Assembly (NCBI GenBank): GCA_030760725.1
Contig: JASWHV010000010.1
Coordinates: forward strand, 34,601,760-34,665,759
Source: Neostapfia colusana
Taxonomy: Eukaryota; Streptophyta; Magnoliopsida; Poales; Poaceae
Direction of reading: 5' to 3'
Length of the DNA stretch: 64,000 nucleotides
Below the pieces are notes generated by a model. It had not been told where the DNA came from, made no database searches, and saw nothing but the letters and a program-made list of their open reading frames with translations. Made by a program: the position numbers and the translations under genes. This document shows, one piece after another, positions 32,155 to 43,120 of this stretch (positions are counted from its first letter, which is position 1; every line of letters begins with the position of its first letter).

Positions 32155-33099
32155 ATGACAGCAGATAAGCAGTTGGGGAACGGGTGGGTGGTATCCCACT
32201 GTTCTCACCACAGCGGTTATCCGGAAACACTGAGGCAGATGCTTCAATATTTCGGATATAACCAGATGCCGCAGTACTTCGCCAAGGAAGAAGGCGAAGA
32301 GGGGAACAAGACGTGGACAGTCCATGTCGAGGTCCCTGCAGGACCTACGCCACCCGGTTGGGTGCCGTTCACCGTCACGGTGAGAGGAAGACAACCGGAA
32401 GGGATGTGGCAAGTGGCAGCCCATGACACCATGTCACATTTCTGCCAACTACACGTGCAGGCTATGGAGGGCACTCCATACGCGCTTGTTCCGGTGGAGG
32501 GACGGGCTCAGCATGTGTGGGAAGAGAGGTACCTGGAGGCAACGGACCCGAGTTGCCCAAGGTACAACCCCGCGGAGGCAAACCTTAGCCTCCAGATGAG
32601 GGCGGGAAACGCCGTGATGGACAGCCAAGCTGTTCATACGGAGCATCTCGCCACAAAGATCAAGGAGAGCATGAGCCGTGGAGACCATTTCGAGAGTGCT
32701 CACAGCGCACTCCGCAATGTGCTCCTTTCGACAATCAAGCGACTGAATGAACAGCACAATCAGTTGCATCGTCTGAAGAAGGTGAAGAAGAAGAGCCGTG
32801 TTGACATCGCGGCGTTGCAAGAACTGGTACAGAATCTGACCCAGCAGAACGAGAACCTTGCTCAAGAGCGAGACGACTCTATCGAGGAAGGCCAAGGATG
32901 GGAAGAGGACTATAACCAGGCTATGGACGAGGTGCATGCTTTGCAGGACCTCGTACCTCCGGCATTGGGCATACCGGTGGTCTTGGGTGTTCCAGCAATA
33001 GGAGAACCCGGGATGGGAGAAGAGGTGGTAGATCCAGAGCCACCAGCAGAGGTACCGGAGGAGGAAGACCCGCAGGAGGTCGAGTTCTACTCCGAGTAG
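32155..33099 (+). CDS. Element B pre-gag ORF (orf0-like), 314 aa, intact
   Basis: An uninterrupted 314-codon frame lies between the leader and gag. The N-terminal ~120 residues hold aromatic and beta-rich segments (WTVHVEVP, WVPFTVTVRG, MWQVAAHDTM). Residues ~165-255 are hydrophilic and heptad-like (IKRLNEQHNQLHRLKKVKKK, then LQELVQNLTQQNENLAQERD), consistent with a coiled coil. The C-terminus is Pro/Glu-rich (PEPPAEVPEEEDPQE). The ATG directly follows an ACAG acceptor. Extra ORFs before gag are known in rice RIRE3/RIRE8-type elements without assigned function. Element C has a positional counterpart (43422-44201) with a similar layout. It is intact although gag, PR and RT of the same element are damaged. 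Function unknown; a capsid or RNA cofactor is a guess. Confidence 0.8.
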   Translation: MTADKQLGNGWVVSHCSHHSGYPETLRQMLQYFGYNQMPQYFAKEEGEEGNKTWTVHVEVPAGPTPPGWVPFTVTVRGRQPEGMWQVAAHDTMSHFCQLHVQAMEGTPYALVPVEGRAQHVWEERYLEATDPSCPRYNPAEANLSLQMRAGNAVMDSQAVHTEHLATKIKESMSRGDHFESAHSALRNVLLSTIKRLNEQHNQLHRLKKVKKKSRVDIAALQELVQNLTQQNENLAQERDDSIEEGQGWEEDYNQAMDEVHALQDLVPPALGIPVVLGVPAIGEPGMGEEVVDPEPPAEVPEEEDPQEVEFYSE

Positions 33100-33372
33100 G
33101 GGGTTACAGTTGCCATGTACGGCAGCTAGGGTAGTATAGCCCAAATTTTGTAATCGGTGACATGTCGTGTAGACAGTAGCGTATGTATAGGTAGTGACGA
33201 CATGAGCACGACTTCTCGGAGACCCGAGAATAATGTATCTTGTATAAAGTTATGCTTTATCAATATATGTGAATGTTGTGCAAATTATTCATGTGTCACT
33301 TCAGTACCTACTGTTGCATATGGAAATTTTTAAATAAGACATGTGCTAATCGCTGCTGCTTTAAATTTCAGA
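33100..33372 (+). other. Spacer between pre-gag ORF and gag
   Basis: A 273-bp non-coding spacer ending TTTAAATTTCAG one base before the gag ATG. It holds GTAAT- and GTAGT-type donor-like sites but nothing else recognisable. Confidence 0.6.
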
Positions 33373-34764
33373 ATGACGCGTACTCGTGCCAACCCGGACG
33401 TTGGGGGTACTAGTCAAGGGGGAGAGACCTCCCAACAGCCTCCCGAGGACTCCTCGGGACTGCAGCAGCAACAGCAACAGCAAACACCGCTACCGCCACT
33501 GCCAACGGTTACATTGGCTGACATCGTCGCGGCAATGGCGGGTTCACACCAGCAGCACACGGAGTTGCTGCAAACTCTCATTGCGAATACGTCTCGCCCA
33601 GAGAGACGTCAAGACCGTGAGGAGCGTCAACAGAGCTCCTACTCCGACTTCCTGGCGACTCATCCCCCTGTATTTTCAAGGGCGGATGAACCTCTTGACG
33701 CGGAAAACTGGCTCCGTGCCATAGAGATGAAGTTCGGGCTGCTCCAGATAAGCGAGCAGCGCAAGACTCAGTTCGTGGTCCAGCAGCTCCAAGGATCCGT
33801 GAGCGCGTGGTGGGCCAACTTCTGTGCTTCACAGCCCACCGACTGAATGATGACCTGGACGGAGTTCCGGACGGCCTTCAGGGCCTATCATATACCGCCA
33901 GGTTTGATGAAGAGGAAGACGCAGGAATTCCTACACCTGCAGCAAGGGAGCCGGAATGCACTGGAATACTCCAGGGCGTTCAACGATCTCGCGCTCTACG
34001 CATCGTATCACGAAGATACGGACGAGAAGCGGCGGGACCACTTTTACCAGGGGCTTAACCCGCTCCTGAAGGACAAGTTGGCGATGTTCAATCGCGGCAG
34101 CCTCAACAACATCATTGATGCTGCGATTGTTCAGGAGGACTCCGGCAAGGAGTTGGCAGCGGCAGAGCGAAAGCGAAGCGCGCCGCAAAGCAGCGGAGAA
34201 GGAAGCGGTCCTTCTCAGAAGTTTCGGATGGTGAATCGCCCACCATCAGGTCCACGCTGGCAGCCACCACAGCGGTCGATGCCGTTCCGCAGTCGGCCGT
34301 ATTCCTCACCGGCATTCAGGCCGGCACTGCCAGTACCACCACCGCAACAACAACAGCAGCAGCAGGCGATGCCGCGTGCGTATGCACCTCAGCAACGCAT
34401 GCCGGGCTTTCATCCCCCGAGCACTACACCAGCAGCGGCCACATGTTACAAGTGTGGTCGTCCAGGACACCTTGCGAGCAGTTGCCCGGAGAGGCAAGGC
34501 GGCAGAGTGGCACCACCGTTTCCGTGGAGGAATCAACCCCGGAACCCTACTAATGCGCGGCAGGCAAACCCTAGGCCCGGCACCGTCCACCAGCTTGCCA
34601 TTGACGACGTGCCGGAGGGCGAGCCAATCCTTGCGGGTATGTTCCAACTTCACCAGCATCCCGCTATAGTACTGTTTGATTCAGGCGCCACGCATAATTT
34701 TATTAGCAAGCTTTCATTGCTAAACACAGCTTGCCAATACTACCCACCGATAGTCCATATTTAA
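33373..34764 (+). pseudogene. gag: Element B gag and protease start, with in-frame stop
   Basis: Gag forms the particle that packages element RNA. The ATG at 33373 (MTRTRANPD) follows a CAG acceptor. After a Gln-rich N-terminus comes the retrotransposon gag core (DAENWLRAIEMKF, then WWANF, then WTEFRTAFRAYHIPPGLM, then RAFNDLA), a proline/glutamine-rich linker, a CCHC zinc knuckle (CYKCGRPGHLASSC near 34446), and the retropepsin motif LFDSGATHNFIS near 34675. A TGA at 33844-33846 interrupts the capsid part, and a TAA at 34762-34764 closes the frame within the protease. The spacing and frame around the TGA are otherwise normal, so one nonsense change explains it. Confidence 0.92.
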
Positions 34765-35263
34765 TTTGTTCACCGGGTGGGAAGATTTCAGCAAGCGTAA
34801 TGGTTTCCAAAGCACCATTATGCTTAGCGGGTAGAGTGTACCCCACGTCTCTCATTATCTTAGAGGGACAGAAGGTCGATGTCATCCTAGGGATGTCGTG
34901 GTTAACCCGCCACGGTGCTGTTTTAGACACCGTCCTTTGAGTCGTGCACTTAAACTGAGAAGTGCACGGGTCTCACTCATTATTTCTGGACAGTCCAGAA
35001 AAAAAACTTCCAAGTGTCTATCAATCCACAACTATCAGATTGGAAGATATTCCAGTAGTCCGAGAGTTCTCTGATGTGTTCCCGGATGATTTACCGGGAA
35101 TGCCACCCGATAGAGAGGTGGAGTTCAAGATTGAACTTGCACCGGGAACCATGCCAATATACCGAAGGCCGTACAAGATGGCGCCCAAAGAATTGGCTGA
35201 ACTAAAGACTCAGCTCACTGAGCTTCTGGAGAAGGGTTTTATTAGGCCGAGCTCCTCGCCATG
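34765..35263 (+). pseudogene. pol: Element B protease end and RT start, cut by element C
   Basis: The protease continues in a different frame (VDVILGMSWLTRHGAVLD near 34880-34930) and ends at a TGA (34938-34940). A further frame from about 34962 gives the RT approach (FSDVFPDDLPGMPPDREVEF, then RRPYKMAPKELAELK, then EKGFIRPSSSP). At 35264 the element C LTR interrupts codons at the SPW of the RT; the matching continuation is at 47763. Confidence 0.9.
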
Positions 35264-38200
35264 TGTCACACCCGGTTTTTCCGAAGAAACAACCAAGTGA
35301 ATATCACATGTATGCCAGGATCATTTTCTCATACATGTGATGACAAATAGTGAAGCATCATTTATTACAAGCCAGGTGTCAAATATAAATAAGTCTTACA
35401 TCGCAAATGTCTCAATGGACACTAATGCTTCATCACAAGTAAATAAACTAGCAGCGGAATATTATTCTTTAGGGCTCCATCACAGGCGTTGCCCGGGGGT
35501 CTTCATGAACCTAAAAGCCATCCTCGGGTCCAAAATCTTGGTCATTATACACCACCTCATTATCTTGACCTGAGAAGCAATATAAACCAACAAATATGCA
35601 AGGTTGAGTACCAATGGTACTCAGCAAGTGTGGGAAAATTATATCATGCATGGCTAGAACAAGGAGAGGTTGAACTCATGGTTAAAGCACTACGCAATTA
35701 ATACCTATCACCTTAGCTTATTAAGCACCTTCATTACTACACAGGTGAAATGGTCCCAATCTCCCGTCCCATCATCATAACCAAATAACCATAACATCAT
35801 TTCCAATGTTAAGCTCCCCGCTTAACATTCACAACTTCCAAAAACCTTCACTCCTCTAATATGAATAAGTCCAGGCCACTCTTAACCGTGAGCACGGCTG
35901 TCAAGACAGTTTTGACTCTGCAGAGTTTGTACCACTGTACCCACATGTAGTGATTTCATCCCCCGTTGCCGGGTGGACTAAAAGAACCTCCATTATGCCA
36001 GTGGCTACGATCCACATTCACACTTCCCAGGTGTGTAGCCAGGAGATCACTACGAAGCCTTTACAAAGGGATTCCCGACGAGCGTGGGCCCACTGAGGTT
36101 TCACCCCTAACAGCATACAAGAGGCTCCAACCCCGCTGCAGTGGCCCCCTCTTGAGCCTTGCGGTTCATATGGTAGTCCAGCTGACACCTACTCCCCGCA
36201 CCATCCAACACACCCATACTACGCCGGGGATACACCTAATTAATTGGCCAAGCTGCCCCATCTCAGCATGTGGTTGGCACTGTAAAGCCAGGTTACATGC
36301 TCCATGAACCGGTCCTTAGGATCCAGGCAAGTACTAAACACAAACCCAAGTCTCGTGCACCCAGCACACAACTAAAACATCCAACTTGCCTTGATCCCTA
36401 CCTCTACATAACTCACAATAGCTCATTCAAGAGTATGGTAATATAAACTGATGATCTCATATCCCAAATATCCCATTCTAAGCATGGCTAAGCAAATGCA
36501 TGTAAATAGATGACATGATAAAATAAATCCCAACCCAAGCTACAAGGAAACAAGGTAATGCAATTCTAGGGAAACTTCCTAGCATGGGTTTCATATTTAA
36601 CTTGACAATGCAAATAATTCTATCTACACATCCTAGCATAGGATCAAAGTGGTCAAGGACACTTGCCTCCTTCTTGCTGCTCTTGAAAAGGGTAGTCCTG
36701 ATCTTGGAAAGAAATAACTTGCTCTTGAACAGGTTCTACTTCATACCATCACACATAGCAAAAGAAAAACAACAATCATAAGACATAGTTCACACTTACA
36801 CTTCATACAACCCACACATTCACATTTATGAAATTCATTCTCCATTATATGTGTTGTGGTTACTTTATGTGTGTTAAGTTGTGACTTGCATGCACTTTTA
36901 ACCATGTATATATGATTCCTACTTTTGTGTCCACATTTATACTTGCATACAATGTGCCTTCACAACTTCTATCAACCCTAAACTGAATTCTTTGTATTTT
37001 AGAAACTCCATTTATCATTTACTAGTTGCTATATTTTCAGATTTATATTCCTATGCATAATTGTGTATTTTATTATTAAATTAGTAATACACATCACCTA
37101 AACAGATTAGGTTCTGGTCCTAAATAATTTCAAATCATATTTTGACCATGGCTTATGATGTATACTATTTCATAATTATTTTCCCTATTTTTCTATAACT
37201 ATTCTTTACTTAAAAATGTGTCCCTATACGAATAAATGTGAATAATAGATGAAACAGATTTATTTCAGCCCAAAAATATACTTTTATCTCACTCCAAAAT
37301 TTTCTAAGTACTGAGAAAGTTTTTAATTAATTTTGACAATTATGTTTGTTCCCCCTTTTTAATTTTTAAACACTAGTTACATATTCAATTTTCTAAATTA
37401 AATACTAAACAGGGTTAAAAAGTAAACTCACCCCATTACAGGGTCTATAATATTATTTTCATAATTTCCAGGGGTCTAGATACACTTATTAGAGGTGTTT
37501 TTCTTAATTTCTATTAAGTCCAGGGGCTAAAACTGATTTTTAAATGAATTTACATGATTTTCTGAAGTTCCAGGGGCTAGATCTGAAGTTTCCGGGGCTA
37601 GCTCTCAATTCCAGAGAACCCCAGGGGGTAGCAAGTAAGAACTCCAGTCTTTATAATGCGGGGTCGACGTAGACCGTCCGATTTTAAACCGACGGCTGAG
37701 ATTATAAGATCGAACCGGTACGCGGGGTTTTAAACCCTACCGTGCGATTTAAAATAAACGGCGCACAAGCGGCCACGTCGCTCTGATCGAGCGCGGGCGG
37801 CGCTGCCGGCGGCGCACGGCGGCGGGAAGCGGCGATCTCGCCGGAAAGTTTCGGATCCTCGAGAATTCTGCCTAGAACTGTGATCTTATGGCCTAGATCG
37901 GTAGAGGGGAGGTCAGGGATCTCACCTCAGGGGTTTTCTCGAGCTCGGGGGTCCTGGAAAGTGATCGGCGGCGAGGTCCGAGGCAAAACCACGGCGAAGC
38001 TCGTCGGCGCTGCGTTTACACCGTAACTCTCCGAGTTTTCTGCACCTGCAAAGTTCCCCGGAGGCGGTGGATCAAAACCAGCGAGTTAGATCAGAGTTTC
38101 CGAGCTTAGATCGACCAGAATTCACCGGCGAAGTCTCGGTGCTCACCGGAGTGAAAATCGGCGATCGCGTGCGGAAAACTGATCGGAGCTGGGGTTTTTA

Positions 38201-38606
38201 TAGCCGGGGGAGGGCGGTGGTTCTGTTGTGATCGAGTTGGAGTCCTCTAGGTCCAGAATTCGGCTGCGGGACGCGGTTTCCCGATCGGTTGCGATCGCGC
38301 GCGCGGGAGAGAGTCCGGGGTCGCGGGGTTAGGGATGACATGTGGGTCCCACCCGTCAGCGAGGGGCAGCGCGGCGCGCGCGGGGGTGGGCTGGCGCGGG
38401 GGTTGCTGGGCCGGCTGGCGGTTTCGGCCCACTGGCCAGCTTTTTCCCGTTTTCCTTTTTTCTTTTTCCATTTCTTTTCTGTTTTGGGTATAATTTGAAT
38501 TCCAGTTTGAATTTGAATTTTTGCAAAACATGCAACACGTCCAAAAATTTTTAAATTCCCCTCTGAACATGGTTTAGAGTTTTGAATCAAAATTTGGGGT
38601 GTTACA
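35264..38606 (-). repeat. Element C 3' LTR (left copy)
   Basis: Plus-strand limits are TGTCACACCC and GGGGTGTTACA; the purine tract lies just right of it. A minus-strand TATAAAAA is at 38195-38202. The exon 0 donor is GAG|GTGAGATC at 37925/37926 (here CTGAG, changing CGA to TGA in the split frame). Exon 1 is 36667-36735 and exon 2 is 35511-35569. Confidence 0.97.
35511..36735 (-). other. Element C 3' LTR split reading frame (exon 1 36667-36735, exon 2 35511-35569)
   Basis: Exon 1 (69 bp) lies between GAAGTAG and GC donor GCAAGTGT and reads EPVQEQVISFQDQDYPF onward. Exon 2, after TTGCTTCTCAG, reads GQDNEVVYNDQDFGPEDGF to a TAG at 35511-35513. Predicted intron 1 is 36736-37925 and intron 2 is 35570-36666. 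Confidence 0.6.
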
Positions 38607-38651
38607 GCTCTACCCCCCTTAAAAGAAATCTCGTCCTCGAGATTGGTGTTT
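38607..38651 (-). other. Element C polypurine tract region
   Basis: On the minus strand, the pol stop is followed within 45 bp by TTTTAAGGGGGGTAGAGC and then the 3' LTR start TGTAACACCCC. This is the normal plus-strand priming site. Confidence 0.92.
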
Positions 38652-41600
38652 CTAAGAAAACAATTCCGGAAACTGTGCCTTAAGCTCATCTTCCCGTTCC
38701 CAGGTAGCTTCCTCTTCTAAGTGATGCTTCCACTGCACCGTGCACATCCGGATTCTCTTGTTTCTGGTGAGGCGTTCCATTGTCTCCAAAATCTTGTATG
38801 GTTGCTCGGCATAAGACAAATCTTCAGCTACATCCACTTCATTCATGGGTAACACCTCCTCAGGCGTCCTCAGACATTTCTTGAGTTGTGACACATGAAA
38901 TACATCGTGCACGTCCGATAGATGAACCGGTAACTCTAGTTGGTATGCCACTTCGCCTTTTCTTTCCAAAACTTGAAAGGGTCCGATGTATCGAGGTGAC
39001 AACTTCCCTTTCACCTTGAACCGACGAAGTCCTCTGATAGGGGACACCTTGAGATAAACATAGTCTCCCACGTTGAAAACGAGCTCTCTTCTTCGTACAT
39101 CGGCATAGCTCTTTTGGCGTGTCTGTGCTATTCTCAAGTTGTTGCGAATCTCCCTCACCTTCGCCTCGGCTTCTTGTAGCACTTCTGGACCAAACACTTT
39201 GCTTTCTCCTGTTTGGTTCCAAAATAGGGGAGTTCTGCACTTCCTTCCATACAAAGCTTCAAACGGTGACATCTTCATACTAGCTTGATAACTGTTGTTA
39301 TAGGAAAACTCCGCATATGGTAGGTTCTTGTCCCAACTCCTATTGTTTTTGAGTGCACATGCCCTTAACATATCTTCAAGGATCTGATTGGTTCTCTCCG
39401 TCTGCCCGTCAGTTTGGGGATGATAGGCAGAGCTGAAATTCAGATGGGTTCCATGGTTTCATGCAACTTTTGCCAAAACCTCGAGGTGAACTGTGTCCCT
39501 CGGTCCGACACTATCTTCTTTGGCACTCCATGGTAACACACAATCCTTGACATGTACAATTCTGCCAATTTGGATCCGCTGTAGCTTTCTTTCACAGGGA
39601 TGAAATGAGCTACCTTGGTTAGCCGATCAATAATGACCCATATTGAATCATACCCGGATTGGGTCCTAGGCAATCCCACGACAAAATCCATGCTGATTTC
39701 TTCCCACTTCCATTCAGGCACTTTGAGTGGTTGCAATAATCCCGCGGGTCGTTGATGTTCAGCTTTCACCAACTGACATGTGTCACATAGGGCAACATGT
39801 TCCGCGACATCTCTCTTCATGCCATACCACCAATACCTGCCTTTGAGGTCCTGGTACATCTTCGTACTCCCAGGATGAATGGAATAGTCAGAATCGTGAG
39901 CCTCCCTCAAAATTAATTCACGGATCTCCTTTACTTCTGGCACACAGATCCTTTTCCCGTGCCACACCGTTCCCTGTTCATCCTCTCTAAAACCAGGAGC
40001 TTTATTTTCCTTAATGAGTTGTCTGATCTCTTGTATCTTCTCATCATTCTTTTGGCCCTCGCGTATGTCTTGCTCGAGTGTGGAGTCCACTTCCATGGCT
40101 ATGGCTTCACCACTATTTACTAGACATAGATTGAGCCTTATAACCTCGTCCTTCAATTCTGCAGGCATGTCCTTCAAACTCAACTTATTGACCTGCACTT
40201 TCCGACTCAAAGCATCGGCCACGACGTTTGCTTTCCCAGGATGATAGTTGATGCCCACATCAAAGTCATTGATTAGCTCTAACCATCTCCTTTGTCTGAG
40301 GTTGAGATCTGGCTGTGTGGATATATACTTCAAACTCTTATGATCCGTATATATCTCTGTCCTCTTCCCCATCAAATAGTGCCGCCAAATTTTCAACGCG
40401 TGTACCACTGCAGCTAGTTCTAGGTCATGTGTAGGATAGTTCTTCTCGTGCTTCCGAAGCTGCCGGGATGCATATGCCACGACATGTCCTTCTTGCATGA
40501 GAACACATCCCAACCCATTTCCAGAGGCATCGCAGTACACTGTGAAATTATTCTGCATATCTGGCATAACCAACACTGGGGCTGTTGTCAATCTCTTCTT
40601 TAGCTCCTGAAAGCTCGTCTCGCACTGTGGCGTCCAGGTGAATGTGATTCCCTTTTCCAACAGTTTGGTGAGAGGTCTCGAGATCTTGGAGAATCCCTCA
40701 ATAAACCGTGGATAGTATCCAGCCAATCCCAAAAAGCTTCGAACTTCCCCGACATTTTCAGGGGTCTTCCACTTCTGGATATCCTCGATTTTGGCGGGAT
40801 CTACGGAGATTCCTCCCTCCGAGATTATATGTCCTAAAAAGGGAACTCTCTTCAGCCAAAACTCACACTTGCTCAACTTGGCATATAGTTGGTGTTCTCT
40901 CAGCCTCTGTAACACCAACCTTAGATGTTTCTCATGTTCTTCTTCATCTTTGGAGAAGACGAGAATATCATCTATGAAAACCACCAAAAATTTGTCCAGA
41001 TATTCCATGAATACCTTGTTCATGAGGTACATGAAATATGCCGGGGCATTGGTTAGCCCGAAAGGCATGACAGTGTATTCATACAGTCCGTACCGAGATA
41101 CGAAAGCTGTCTTGGGAATATCTGATTGCCTTATCTTGAGTTGGTGGTACCCCGACCTGAGATCAATTTTCGAGAACACACAAGCTCCCCTCAACTGATC
41201 AAACAAGTCTTCAATGCGAGGCAATGGGTACTTGTTTTTGATGGTTACCTCATTCAAGGCACGGTAATCCACGCATAACCTTTGGGTTCCATCTTTCTTA
41301 GGCACAAATATTACCGGAGCTCCCCATGGTGAGGAACTAGGGCGAATATACCCCTTCTCCGTCAATTCTCTCAAATGATCCTTGAGCTCTTCTAGCTGCT
41401 TGGAGTCCATTCGATAGGGTCTCTTGTATATCGGGGCTGTTCCCGGTACTAGCTCAATTGCGAATTCCACGTCACGGTCGGGAGGCATACCTGGCAACTC
41501 CTCCGGAAAAACATCTGGATATTCCCTGATGGTCCTGATTTCCTCAACTTTCACCTCCACTTGATTTAACTTAATGTCCCTCCTAGGCTCGTGTATTGTT

Positions 41601-41785
41601 ATGAACTTTACTCTGGTACCACTGGGGTGAGTTAGTTCCACCGTTCTGGTCGAACAATGGATAATTCCTTTATGTTTGGTCAACCAATCCATACCCAAAA
41701 TAATATCTATCCCTTGTGAATCTATCACTATGAGGTTAGCCGTGAATACTACCCCATTAATGTCTAGGCTCACTTTGGGACACAC
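38652..41785 (-). pseudogene. pol: Element C pol: protease end, RT, RNase H, integrase, chromodomain; nearly intact
   Basis: A continuous frame from 41785 to 39440 carries the protease end (IDIILGMDWL), the RT (LCVDYRALNEVTIKNKYPLPR, catalytic FIDDI at about 40963-40978), RNase H (YCDASGNGLGC, TDHKSLKYIS) and the first half of integrase (HPGSTKMYQDL, CDTCQ, SDRGTQFTSRFW). Near 39450 one base is missing compared with A1 and B, so the frame ends early. The rest (39371-38652, after HPQTDG) lies in the next frame with the last catalytic region, a GPF-like block and a chromodomain (ATWEREDEL). An in-frame TAA at 41786-41788 separates gag-protease from this part. With two lesions it is not expected to make a full polyprotein. 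Confidence 0.95.
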
Positions 41786-43120
41786 TTATCTTGTCCTTAT
41801 TTCTCCACCTGGAGAGTTTACCGCTAGCATATGGTTCATTTGTGTGGTTGCTAGGTCATGCTTCTTAACAAACCCTTGAGCAATGAACGAGTGGGTAGCA
41901 CCAGAATCAAACAGCAGAGTTGCAAGGTGTAAATTGGCAGGAAACTTACCAACTACCACGTCGGGCGCCTCTTGTGCTTCCTCCATAGTGACGTGGTTCA
42001 CCCGTCCTCTCATTACATTCTGCTGTTGTGGCTGCGCAGGCTTCTTCTTTGGGCATTTATGGGCGTAGTGCCCCACTTCACCACAGCTGAAACATTGCAC
42101 CCCAACCTTAGGTGCTTGGCCTTTGTTGTCTTGGGGTTGGTTCGGGGGTCCTTGCACTGCTGGTCGAGGTGGATATGCGGGGCGAGGCTGCTGCACAAAC
42201 TGACGTGGCGGCTGTGCTGGTGCTGCGGGTGGCCTGTAGTTTCGGTTGTACCCTCTTGGTGCTGAATAGGGTACCGCAGCACGGCTTGTCTGCCCCGTAG
42301 GTTGCTGCATCATACGTGGGCGAGTGTTGCTCCCTGAGGCCTGATGTGACCATCCCGCCTTCCTCTTATTCTCATTTTCCAGGTCCTTTAGCTTCCTTTC
42401 CACCACAAATGCTCTGTCCACCATCTTTTGAAAGCTTTCATACTCATTGGAGGACATGGCACACTGCATCTCTGCGGTAAGTCCTTCCACGAAACAGTCT
42501 TGTTTCTGCTCATCAGTCTCTATGTCTCGTGGAGCATAACGGGATAGTTGAGTGAATTTAGTGAGGTATTCCCTCACCGTCATGTTTCCCTGCTGCAGTC
42601 CCAGAAACTCTTTCCTCTTGTTTTTGAGTTCACCTCTTGGGATGTAGTGGTTGCGGAAACTACGCTTGAACTCTTCCCAAGTGATGTTCTCAGGGTCATG
42701 ATGGGCGGCCACGTAGGCGGTCCACCAATCAGCAGCAGGTCCCTGCAATTGATGAGAGGCAAACAGCACCCTCTCATACCCTTGGCATTGGATTATCCTC
42801 ATCTTACTTTCGATGGTCTTCAGCCAATCATCTGCCTCCAGAGGTTCGGCAGCACTTGCAAACTTTGGAGGTTGAGTTCCTAGAAACTCACTCAACCTTG
42901 GTTGGCGTGGTGCAGCTTGTGGAGGTGGAACTTGATGCAAGTTAGCCATCACTTGAGTCAAGTTCTGGATGAGCTGATTTTGATTCTCCAGCATTTGGTG
43001 GAGAGGATCAACTTCTTCACGGCGACCACCCCTGTCCTGGCCTCCAGAAAGATGAGGGTTGCATGCCTCATCGTTGTTGTTGGCGGGGTTGGCAGCACGT
43101 CCTTTTCCTCTTCCGGCCAT
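41786..43120 (-). CDS. gag: Element C gag with protease motif
   Basis: A 444-residue frame from the ATG at 43120, which directly follows TCTGCCAG. It shows the gag core (ADDWLKTIESKMRI, then WWTAYVAAHHD, then WEEFKRSFRNHYIPRGELKNK, then YLTKFTQLSRYA), a proline/glutamine linker, one CCHC knuckle (CFSCGEVGHYAHKC near residue 345) and LLFDSGATHSFIA, the retropepsin active site. It ends at a TAA within the protease domain. Other elements of this type read straight through into pol, so the stop is probably a recent C-to-T change, not a true gag-pol border. Confidence 0.93.
   Translation of the reverse strand: MAGRGKGRAANPANNNDEACNPHLSGGQDRGGRREEVDPLHQMLENQNQLIQNLTQVMANLHQVPPPQAAPRQPRLSEFLGTQPPKFASAAEPLEADDWLKTIESKMRIIQCQGYERVLFASHQLQGPAADWWTAYVAAHHDPENITWEEFKRSFRNHYIPRGELKNKRKEFLGLQQGNMTVREYLTKFTQLSRYAPRDIETDEQKQDCFVEGLTAEMQCAMSSNEYESFQKMVDRAFVVERKLKDLENENKRKAGWSHQASGSNTRPRMMQQPTGQTSRAAVPYSAPRGYNRNYRPPAAPAQPPRQFVQQPRPAYPPRPAVQGPPNQPQDNKGQAPKVGVQCFSCGEVGHYAHKCPKKKPAQPQQQNVMRGRVNHVTMEEAQEAPDVVVGKFPANLHLATLLFDSGATHSFIAQGFVKKHDLATTQMNHMLAVNSPGGEIRTR

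Noticed and set aside
35966..36307. Plus-strand 113-codon frame present at 35966, 45121 and 10322 in all C-family LTRs
   Set aside because: It is antisense to the LTR and starts at a TTG. Changes between C2 and C are mostly amino-acid changing, so the open frame looks incidental to the conserved intronic block.
41786..41788. Programmed gag-pol stop readthrough in element C
   Set aside because: The TAA lies inside the protease domain downstream of the DSG motif, not at a gag-pol border, and related elements in the window have sense codons there; a nonsense mutation is simpler.
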